Positions 1 to 5,142 of a stretch of DNA of 7,989 nt are shown here, piece after piece. The position numbers were made by a program, and so were the translations under genes. The notes under the pieces were generated by a model. It was given only the letters and a program-made list of their open reading frames with translations. It was not told the DNA's origin and searched no databases. Every line of letters starts with the position of its first letter. Position 1 is the first letter of the stretch. Source of the stretch: CAZXIY01 sp964640935. GTDB taxonomy: Archaea > Thermoplasmatota > Thermoplasmata > Methanomassiliicoccales > Methanomethylophilaceae. The stretch is from NCBI GenBank assembly GCA_964640935.1, contig CAZXIY010000055.1, forward strand, positions 1 through 7,989. Reading direction: 5' to 3'.

Positions 1-239
1 AACCGTTCGACAGGGACTGCACCAAAGAAAAGGCAATAGACCATTTCCTGAACGATCCTGTTCGCGAAGTGTTCAATATCAAGATCCCGGGATATGACAT
101 CCCGGAAAGAGCGAAGATCTTCGACAGCGTTCAATGCGAGTGCTGCGGCGAATCGGCCAGAGAGGATCTGATCAGACTGCATAACGGAAAGAAACTGTGC
201 CTCGATTGCTTCGATGAATACAGACCGAGGTACGAGTGA
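1..239 (+). CDS. FmdE-family zinc-finger protein, C-terminal part (5' end outside window)
   Basis: The reading frame is open from base 3 to a TGA at 237-239, giving the last 78 residues of a protein that begins upstream. The visible part has a helical stretch, then a motif FDSVQCECCGE followed about 22 residues later by CLDCF, so four cysteines in a CxxC...CxxC arrangement. This is the TraR/DksA-like zinc-finger tail seen at the end of FmdE-family proteins (subunit E of molybdenum formylmethanofuran dehydrogenase and its many homologues). The conserved spacing and the short tail ending in RPRYE support the family call. The catalytic or ligand-binding N-terminal domain is not visible, so a real role in formylmethanofuran metabolism cannot be claimed; many family members are free-standing metal-binding proteins of unknown function. 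The gene converges on a tRNA gene, and no clear terminator lies between them. Confidence 0.72.
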   Translation, partial: PFDRDCTKEKAIDHFLNDPVREVFNIKIPGYDIPERAKIFDSVQCECCGESAREDLIRLHNGKKLCLDCFDEYRPRYE

Positions 240-325
240 CAGATAGTCGCGATGCACAGTGAACCGTTGGTAATTTCCGATCATCGTTCGAATCACAGGC
301 GTTATTCCATATCTGGCTCAATAGG
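240..325. other. short intergenic region
   Basis: Eighty-six bases separate the FmdE-family stop codon from the 3' end of tRNA-Arg on the opposite strand. I see no convincing hairpin with a T-tract on either strand, and no open frame worth calling. Confidence 0.5.
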
Positions 326-398
326 CGGACCCGCCGGGATTCGAACCCGGGTCCTCGGCTCCGAAGGCCGAAAGGATCATCCTCTACCCCACGGGTCC
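326..398 (-). tRNA. tRNA-Arg, anticodon TCG
   Basis: On the minus strand the sequence folds as a standard 73-base cloverleaf. The acceptor stem pairs GGACCCG with CGGGTCC. The anticodon stem TCGGC/GCCGA encloses the loop CTTCGGA, which places TCG at positions 34-36 and so reads the arginine codon CGA. The T stem is CCGGG/CCCGG with loop TTCGAAT. The D stem is the least regular part, with a G-T wobble at its base. The discriminator is G73, and the bases that follow are CCT, so the 3' CCA is not encoded and would be added by the CCA-adding enzyme. There is no intron. It lies 43 bases downstream of the large surface-protein gene on the same strand, but has its own TATA box. Confidence 0.96.
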
Positions 399-420
399 AG
401 GATTGACTGATTGCCTATTG

Positions 421-429
421 ATTATAAAG
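421..429 (-). promoter_or_regulatory. TATA box of tRNA-Arg
   Basis: On the minus strand this reads CTTTATAAT, a good archaeal box A. Its centre is about 27 bases before the tRNA 5' end, the expected distance for a transcript that starts at or just before the mature tRNA. It lies in the short gap after the surface-protein stop codon. Confidence 0.72.
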
Positions 430-441
430 CATCGACTGAAC

Positions 442-2994
442 CTACCTGAGCCCTCTCCTGTACGCCAATAAGGACAGAACCGCCGCCAATGATACGATCA
501 GAACTATCACAACAGGCACGATCGGATTCTTTTCCGCAGTTGTATCCGTCCCTCCGTTGACTGGGACTAGAACATATGCCAGACTGCCGTATGCGTTCAC
601 TGTCACATACCCGTCGCTGGATACAGTGCATTCCTTTTCAAGGTCTGCCATGCTTCCGGAGGACTCGTCGTAACCGAACAGAGAGTAACGCTCCCCGTTG
701 TGACCGCCCATGTTGAACGAAATCTCGGCGGAATACGGGGTTGGACCGCTGAGACCGTGATCCACGAAGAACATGTTCCCGCGGTCGCCCATATCCGACG
801 ATATCCTGTCGGCGACATCCGGCGAGAAGACATCCAGCGGATCGAACGAACCCTTTGCCCTGACGTCGAGTATACTGGATATGGATGTTTCGTTGTAGGT
901 CGTCCCGCAGTCGAAGAACAGCCTGTACATAACATCCCCGTCAATGTCCTTGATATGAATTTTTATCTTCTTACCGTCGACCACTTTCGGGATCATCACG
1001 CTGTTATCGATCACCGATTCTCCTTCGGTATCGAAATCGGCCATGCTCATATACAGATCCACGTCATTTTTGCTGGAAAGTATCGCAAGGCTGATCATGT
1101 TCATGAGCGATTCTTCGTCTTTGAGAGAGAACAATGCCGTAAGAGCCAGATTCCCAGTTACAGTTATATCGCGTTCTTTCCCCTTGCTGCCGTCCGACCA
1201 TCCTATGAAAACATATCCTTCGGCCTCCGAAGCTGATATCCTGACGGTGCTCCCGCTGTCGAATATCCCATTGCCTGCGACCGTTCCGCCTTCAGCAGGG
1301 GATGCGGCGAGGTCGATGTTGTATGTGGCTTTTTTGAAGTAGGCCGTCAGACCGACATCCGATTCCACCTGTATCGTGTGTGTCTTAGCCCCTCCGTCAG
1401 ACCATCTGACGAAGACGAACCCGGTATTTTCGACCGCAGACACCTCGACGGTTGATCCTTTCGGTACCGAACCGCCTCCAGAGACCGTTCCGCCGTTGTA
1501 CGGATCTGCCGTGACATTCACCGTGTAATAGATCGGATCCTCTGCGATCCAATGGGCATACAGCGTCGAATCGGCAGCCGTACCAACAGTACTCGCATCG
1601 GTGATCCTGTAACCTCCGGACGATGACGTGTACCAGCCGTCGAAATTGAAACCGGATCTCGTCGGCGTCGGAAGTATGCCGTAGGCATCTCCGTACGTCA
1701 CCGTTTTCGATGCTGTTGAGACCGAACCGCTGTTGGCATCGAACGTTAAGGAATAGTTGTTCGGACTGTATCTTACGACGATGCTCACATCCGAAGAAGG
1801 CATGTTGCCTGCGACCACTGTCCTGTCAGGCGTATATCCGTCTATGGCCGGGGAGTTCACGCTGTATGCCGCGTTGTACGACACTGTCTCGCTGTGCGTC
1901 ACAGAGGCCGATCCTCCCTTCGCATACTCATACGATATGCTGAGAGAATACCCAGTACTCGTCCAGTGAGCGTAAAGCGTGTGATCCGATGCCGTTCTGA
2001 CCGCAGACGCGGATGTTATCTTCTCCCCGGCGACGGCCTCCGTATACCAGCCGTCGAATGTGTAACCTTCCCTGACGGTCTGCGGAAGATTCCCGTAGGT
2101 GCCGTCGTATGTGCAGCTCTTGGATGCTATGCCGGGACCCGCTCCGCGATAATCGAAACTGACCGTGTAGGTGTTAGGTTCCCATATGGCGTACAAATTA
2201 AAATCGCTCGTAAAGCGATAATTCGAAATTGAAACGTTTTTTCCATAGGACGTACCGTTTCCATTAGGACTTGTGTTCCAATGATCAAAAACGTATCCAG
2301 ATCTTACATAAAGATTCGATCCGCCATCGTAAGGCATTTCGTATCTCGCCTCGTCTGTAGTGATTCTTTCTGTTCCATCGTTAGAATGATAAATCACATT
2401 ATATGGCGAGGATCTCCAAATGGCGTAATAATTTACGTTCGTACACGAATTGAATGCCGTAATAAGGGCATTTTCTACAAGTAGTATGTCCCCACCGCTG
2501 TCCCTTGACCAACCGATGAATGCGTAGCCGTCTCTATGGAATGAGTTGCTCATTAACCTATACTCGGCCATATAATCAACAGTTTGTTCCTGTACGTCAG
2601 GTGAACCCACATAATTTGAGTGATAAATGGCCTTAAATTTCATTGGCTCCCATTTTGCACGAAGAGTCAATTCAGCATTAACCATTATTTCGTCACCAAA
2701 ATTGTAAAAATAATCATTCGAAGCGTTGGTCCACCCTACCAAATTATACCCAGATTGTTCATAATAATTGGCCGAGTCTATTGGAATTGTATATTTCTGA
2801 CCAATCTTTGCAACCTTCGGAATGGGCTTAAATGTATCACTAGAACAATTTGGAGTATAAATTACTGGGACATCTTCTGAGGCACTTTCTGAGACAGAAT
2901 ACTGATTACCCGACTCCAAGACTATAAAACTCATACCTAAAAACAACAACGCCGCGGATATTGCAACGGCCTTATACACACCCCGTAACGCCAT
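442..2994 (-). CDS. large repeat-rich membrane-anchored surface (adhesin-like) protein
   Basis: This 850-residue protein is predicted to be exported and anchored. Residues 8-26 form a hydrophobic signal/anchor, and residues 824-844 form a C-terminal membrane helix followed by a basic tail (YRRGLR). Between them are about five InlB/Flg_new-type repeats (residues ~45-116, 118-193, 198-271, 275-344, 413-482), recognisable by GY.F.GW...Y and endings such as LYAHW. One MucBP-like repeat lies at ~348-411 (IDGYTPD...), and two GGTVSG/GF.F..WSDG repeats of the Flg_new_2 type at ~490-553 and 557-622. Residues ~623-815 are a domain I do not recognise. Such architectures are typical of adhesin-like surface proteins of gut methanogens; ligand and role are unknown. 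The ATG at 2994 is preceded by an in-frame TGA 21 bases upstream, which bounds the start, and only this start keeps the full signal helix. The stop is TAG. The first ~270 codons are much more AT-rich than the rest. Confidence 0.88.
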   Translation of the reverse strand: MALRGVYKAVAISAALLFLGMSFIVLESGNQYSVSESASEDVPVIYTPNCSSDTFKPIPKVAKIGQKYTIPIDSANYYEQSGYNLVGWTNASNDYFYNFGDEIMVNAELTLRAKWEPMKFKAIYHSNYVGSPDVQEQTVDYMAEYRLMSNSFHRDGYAFIGWSRDSGGDILLVENALITAFNSCTNVNYYAIWRSSPYNVIYHSNDGTERITTDEARYEMPYDGGSNLYVRSGYVFDHWNTSPNGNGTSYGKNVSISNYRFTSDFNLYAIWEPNTYTVSFDYRGAGPGIASKSCTYDGTYGNLPQTVREGYTFDGWYTEAVAGEKITSASAVRTASDHTLYAHWTSTGYSLSISYEYAKGGSASVTHSETVSYNAAYSVNSPAIDGYTPDRTVVAGNMPSSDVSIVVRYSPNNYSLTFDANSGSVSTASKTVTYGDAYGILPTPTRSGFNFDGWYTSSSGGYRITDASTVGTAADSTLYAHWIAEDPIYYTVNVTADPYNGGTVSGGGSVPKGSTVEVSAVENTGFVFVRWSDGGAKTHTIQVESDVGLTAYFKKATYNIDLAASPAEGGTVAGNGIFDSGSTVRISASEAEGYVFIGWSDGSKGKERDITVTGNLALTALFSLKDEESLMNMISLAILSSKNDVDLYMSMADFDTEGESVIDNSVMIPKVVDGKKIKIHIKDIDGDVMYRLFFDCGTTYNETSISSILDVRAKGSFDPLDVFSPDVADRISSDMGDRGNMFFVDHGLSGPTPYSAEISFNMGGHNGERYSLFGYDESSGSMADLEKECTVSSDGYVTVNAYGSLAYVLVPVNGGTDTTAEKNPIVPVVIVLIVSLAAVLSLLAYRRGLR
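1129..1527 (-). repeat. two Flg_new_2-type beta repeats in the surface protein
   Basis: Residues ~490-553 and ~557-622 align with each other: a Y(T/N)(V/I)...A.P..GGTV.G.G start, then GSTV.(V/I)SA.E..G(F/Y)VF..WSDG, and an ending in LTA.F. They differ from the InlB-type units in lacking the LYAHW ending. The DNA copies are diverged, so they are not a recent duplication. Confidence 0.75.
1549..2862 (-). repeat. InlB/Flg_new-type repeat array in the surface protein
   Basis: Five units of about 70-76 residues occupy residues ~45-344 and 413-482, interrupted by a MucBP-like unit at ~348-411. Each ends in an A.W motif (RAKW, YAIW, YAIW, YAHW, YAHW) and has a central G(Y/F).(F/L)..W. The fourth and sixth units in order (275-344, 413-482) are the most alike (FDGWYT...ITSAS or ITDAS...TLYAHW), and share a 15-base DNA identity (gtaccagccgtcgaa-like) on the plus strand. 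The first three are more diverged and lie in the AT-rich part of the gene. Confidence 0.8.
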
Positions 2995-3047
2995 TTGACG
3001 ACACCATATTCTTCAGTCGAACGGCGCCAGACGGTCAGCCGCAGCGG

Positions 3048-3065
3048 TGCAATGCTAAGATTGCA
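3048..3065. promoter_or_regulatory. inverted repeat TGCAAT-N6-ATTGCA, candidate operator
   Basis: Perfect 6-bp arms at 3048-3053 and 3060-3065 flank a 6-base spacer. The right arm overlaps the edge of a strong TATA-like box at 3064-3071. This is a typical position for an archaeal repressor or activator site. It lies between the divergent surface-protein gene and hypE, so it could act on either; the function is inferred from position and symmetry only. Confidence 0.4.
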
Positions 3066-3071
3066 TATAAA
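3064..3071 (-). promoter_or_regulatory. probable TATA box of the large surface-protein gene
   Basis: On the minus strand this reads TTTATATG, close to the archaeal box A consensus. Transcription would begin near 3040 and give a leader of about 45 bases before the ATG at 2994. A weak Shine-Dalgarno-like GGTG lies 7 bases before that ATG. The plus-strand reading, CATATAAA, could in principle serve hypE instead. Confidence 0.5.
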
Positions 3072-3110
3072 CACCATGGCGATTGCCTCCATCCAACTTC
3101 GAACAACAAG

Positions 3111-3118
3111 TTTATTCA
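3111..3118 (+). promoter_or_regulatory. probable TATA box of hypE
   Basis: TTTATTCA is centred about 27 bases before the chosen hypE ATG at 3141. No Shine-Dalgarno sequence precedes that ATG. The spacing fits a leaderless transcript starting at the initiation codon, and it supports this start over the longer upstream frame. Confidence 0.55.
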
Positions 3119-3140
3119 TAGCTTCCCCGATGCCGTGGCC

Positions 3141-4190
3141 ATGGCAAAGGTCATCATGAACGACGGCGCGGGAGGAGAGATCATGCAGGAATTCCTCTCC
3201 AAACATGTGACATCACATTTCCCGAAGATGAATTCAGAAGTTCCGCTGAGTTCATTCGACGATTCGGCCGTAGTGGATGACATAGTTTTCACCACCGACG
3301 GGCACACCGTCAAACCGCTGTTCTTCCCCGGAGGCGACATAGGATCGCTCTCTGTGGCCGGAACTGTCAATGATATCTCGGTCATGGGGGCCACTCCGCT
3401 CGCGCTGTCGTGCTCCCTCATTCTCGAGGCGGGACTCGAAGTAGACATAGTCGATCGCGTACTCGAATCCATGGGACGCACCGCAGAAGCGTGCGGCGTC
3501 CCGATCGCGACAGGCGACACGAAGGTCGTTGAAGCCGGATCGGTCGACCAGATGGTCATGACGACCGCCGCGATTGGCAGGAGATCCAAGTACATGGATC
3601 ACAACGTGTCCGTCGCATCAAAGTACAGAAAGGTAGATTCCAAATGGGCCACCGACAATAACGTAAGACCGGGCGACGCGATAATCGTGTCCGGTACCGT
3701 CGGAGACCACGGCATAGCTCTCCTCTCGTTCCGCGAAGGATACGGGTTCGAAAGCACGGTCAAAAGCGACGTAGCTCCGCTGAACAATCTCATAGAACAG
3801 GGCCTGAAGGTCGGCGGCATTACGTCGATGAAGGACCCCACCAGGGGAGGACTCGCGAACACCCTCAACGAATGGTGCTCCAAATCCAAGATCGGCATGG
3901 AGATAGACGAACCGGCCATACCTCTCAGGGAGGGCGTCGTCAACGCCTGCGACATGCTCGGCATCGATCCTCTCAGCATCGGCAACGAAGGGAAGGTCGT
4001 CATAGCCTGCGTCCCCGATATGGCGGACGAGGTCATCAAGGCCCTCAGGTCGCATCCGCTCGGAAAGGACGCGGCGATTATCGGCCATGCAGTCAAGTCC
4101 GACGTACCGCGCGTCATAATGAGGACGGAGATCGGCGGCAGACGTGTGTTGGAATCTCCTGCCGGAGACCCTGTTCCCAGGATCTGCTGA
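3141..4190 (+). CDS. hypE: NiFe hydrogenase maturation protein HypE (carbamoyl dehydratase)
   Basis: HypE accepts a carbamoyl group from HypF on its C-terminal cysteine and dehydrates it with ATP to a thiocyanate. The cyanide is then passed to the HypC-HypD complex to build the Fe(CN)2CO centre of NiFe hydrogenases in the cytoplasm. The 349 residues match the family from end to end: DGAGG near residues 8-12, PLFFPGGDIG at 59-68, the ATP-binding GDTKVVEAG at 125-133, SGTVGDHG at 184-191, DPTRGG at 232-237, GNEGKVVIA at 281-289, SHPLGKDAA at 304-312, and the terminal PRIC with the modified cysteine at 349. The ATG at 3141 is chosen because homology starts there and a TATA box sits 27 bases upstream. 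The frame stays open further upstream to 2961, but that part lacks homology and would overlap the divergent gene. Compared with the E. coli protein there are about 16 extra residues at ~147-178. No other hyp gene is in the window. Confidence 0.96.
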   Translation: MAKVIMNDGAGGEIMQEFLSKHVTSHFPKMNSEVPLSSFDDSAVVDDIVFTTDGHTVKPLFFPGGDIGSLSVAGTVNDISVMGATPLALSCSLILEAGLEVDIVDRVLESMGRTAEACGVPIATGDTKVVEAGSVDQMVMTTAAIGRRSKYMDHNVSVASKYRKVDSKWATDNNVRPGDAIIVSGTVGDHGIALLSFREGYGFESTVKSDVAPLNNLIEQGLKVGGITSMKDPTRGGLANTLNEWCSKSKIGMEIDEPAIPLREGVVNACDMLGIDPLSIGNEGKVVIACVPDMADEVIKALRSHPLGKDAAIIGHAVKSDVPRVIMRTEIGGRRVLESPAGDPVPRIC

Positions 4191-4277
4191 GATTTTGACT
4201 TTGCGGGACCGTAATGCTCTGCTAGAGAGCGCCGGCTTGAGATCTTTTGCAGAATACGATCCTCTATCGTTAAAATT
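4191..4277. other. 3' intergenic region after hypE
   Basis: This stretch separates the hypE stop codon from the shared hairpin. It holds one weak 5-bp hairpin (GCTCT at 4216-4220 with AGAGC at 4226-4230), followed about 18 bases later by a short T run (GATCTTTT). That might help end the hypE transcript, but it is not convincing. No gene is seen. Confidence 0.35.
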
Positions 4278-4298
4278 CCGAGGGGGGAGACCCCTCGG
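4278..4298 (-). terminator. hairpin terminator between convergent hypE and small surface protein
   Basis: CCGAGGGG (4278-4285) pairs perfectly with CCCCTCGG (4291-4298) around a 5-base loop. In the minus direction the stem is followed by AATTTTAA, so it best serves the small surface-protein gene, whose stop codon is 11 bases before it. In the plus direction it is followed by ATAAAAG, so any effect on hypE would depend on the stem alone. Confidence 0.65.
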
Positions 4299-4309
4299 AT
4301 AAAAGATTA

Positions 4310-5014
4310 TCAGACCTTGGACGAGGCCAATATACTGGATGACAATACGCCATTGCCCGTAAGTATGAACGTTATTGTGGGGTTACTGCCCACCATACTG
4401 CATGTGATAGATACAGATGAGCCATTCACATCGTACACATGAGGTATGATAATCGCCGAAACCCCGTTGATCGTTCCCTTGAACATCGGTTTTTCTCCGG
4501 ACTCGTTAAGAATCCAATTAGATCCGCCGGTAAATGATACTGTGATCACATCCGTTTCGGACGGATGAATCCCGACATTGACCCCGATCAACGATGATTT
4601 CACATTTGTAGATTCACCGTTGGTATCCGTAACGGTCATGGTGATCGCTTCGAACAAAGAAGATGTTCCTGACACCTTGCACAGAAGAGTGGGGCCTGCA
4701 GGAGTTATCTGTTTCCACTGAGCGTAGATTGTCAACTTGTCCGTTACGGCAGAACCGACGGCATATGACTTCCCGGAACCGTCGGCGGCCGAATTCCATT
4801 CGACAAAAGAATACCCGTCCCTTGAGAACATCGATTCCTGGGCTGTCGGATTGGACAAAGTGTATGATGTCTTCCCACTGCTCGTCGTGCCGCCGTTCCC
4901 CTGATAGGTCGTACCTATCACGTTCTCGCCTTGATTCATCGCAAATACTGCGACGCCTACACCGGCGATCACGAGGACAACTACGGCTAGAATCGCAATC
5001 AGCTTATTATCCAT
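4310..5014 (-). CDS. small membrane-anchored protein with one InlB-type repeat
   Basis: This 234-residue protein starts with a charged MDNK and a long hydrophobic helix at residues ~5-25 (signal peptide or uncleaved N-terminal anchor). One InlB/Flg_new-type unit follows at ~35-100, with SRDGYSFVEWN and the ending LTIYAQW. Residues ~105-234 are a Ser/Thr/Val/Ile-rich, probably beta-strand domain that I do not recognise. It contains two cysteines (112 and 205), which could form a disulphide outside the membrane. There is no second membrane helix, so it would hang from the N-terminal anchor. The gene ends with tandem stops TGA TAA. It is divergent from the DUF1015 gene and convergent with hypE, so it is a single transcription unit. 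Together with the 850-residue protein it suggests a surface-protein family in this genome. The function is unknown and a role in adhesion is only inferred. Confidence 0.83.
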   Translation of the reverse strand: MDNKLIAILAVVVLVIAGVGVAVFAMNQGENVIGTTYQGNGGTTSSGKTSYTLSNPTAQESMFSRDGYSFVEWNSAADGSGKSYAVGSAVTDKLTIYAQWKQITPAGPTLLCKVSGTSSLFEAITMTVTDTNGESTNVKSSLIGVNVGIHPSETDVITVSFTGGSNWILNESGEKPMFKGTINGVSAIIIPHVYDVNGSSVSITCSMVGSNPTITFILTGNGVLSSSILASSKV

Positions 5015-5045
5015 GCTTTACAGACTGCTTGCTAGGTTTCAATGC

Positions 5046-5055
5046 TTTTTACAAT
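5046..5055 (-). promoter_or_regulatory. candidate TATA element of the small surface-protein gene
   Basis: On the minus strand this reads ATTGTAAAAA, centred about 36 bases before the ATG at 5014. It is a weak match to box A. It is the best AT-rich element in the expected range, and it coincides with the left arm of the inverted repeat at 5047-5074. Confidence 0.35.
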
Positions 5056-5074
5056 TGTTCATCTGTTTGTAAAA
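5047..5074. promoter_or_regulatory. inverted repeat TTTTACAA-N12-TTGTAAAA in divergent promoter region
   Basis: Perfect 8-bp arms lie at 5047-5054 and 5067-5074 with a 12-base spacer. The left arm also overlaps a small palindrome, ACAATTGT (5051-5058). The position between two divergent genes fits either an operator for a dimeric regulator or two back-to-back TATA-like elements. The sequence alone does not decide which. Confidence 0.4.
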
Positions 5075-5100
5075 CGACGAGTATGTCCGACTTGCCAACG

Positions 5101-5108
5101 AATATATA
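5101..5108 (+). promoter_or_regulatory. TATA box of the DUF1015 gene
   Basis: AATATATA is a strong archaeal box A, with its centre about 38 bases before the ATG at 5143. It predicts a transcript start near 5130 and a short leader that includes the GGTG ribosome-binding site. It lies downstream of the alternative ATG at 5083, which argues against that start. Confidence 0.65.
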
Positions 5109-5132
5109 CGACGGAACGGTACGCAGTTATAA

Positions 5133-5136
5133 GGTG
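5133..5136 (+). promoter_or_regulatory. Shine-Dalgarno GGTG deciding the DUF1015 start
   Basis: GGTG, within AAGGTG, ends 6 bases before the ATG at 5143. It is one of the few plausible ribosome-binding sites in the window, and it favours this start over the in-frame ATG at 5083, which has none. Confidence 0.55.
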
Positions 5137-5142
5137 CAACCG

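Noticed and set aside
442..444. TAG read as pyrrolysine rather than stop in the surface protein
   Set aside because: The protein already ends with a complete membrane helix and basic tail, and read-through adds only eight residues before another TAG and then non-coding tRNA sequence.
700..1236. 178-residue open frame on the plus strand inside the surface-protein gene
   Set aside because: It is antisense to a well-supported protein, has no recognisable domain, and its codon pattern follows the complementary frame.
1129..2862. DNA tandem repeat or phase-variation tract in the surface-protein gene
   Set aside because: The repeats are clear at protein level but diverged at DNA level. I saw no long identical copies, homopolymer tracts or short tandem units suited to slippage.
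2961..3140. Upstream in-frame extension of hypE by 60 residues from an ATG at 2961
   Set aside because: HypE homology begins at the ATG at 3141, a TATA-like box sits 27 bases before it, and the extension would overlap the start and signal helix of the divergent surface-protein gene.
3599..4117. Antisense frames of 156-172 residues opposite hypE
   Set aside because: They are complementary readings of the highly conserved hypE coding sequence, with no start signals or recognisable domains.
4216..4245. Small hairpin and T run after hypE as a dedicated terminator
   Set aside because: The stem is only 5 bp and the T run is about 18 bases beyond it, so it is too weak to list as a terminator.
4663..5142. 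Long in-frame extension of the DUF1015 frame, including an ATG at 5083
   Set aside because: The far upstream part runs antisense through the small surface-protein gene and looks like random basic sequence. The ATG at 5083 lies upstream of the strong TATA at 5101-5108 and has no ribosome-binding site, whereas 5143 has GGTG 6 bases before it and matches the family N-terminus.
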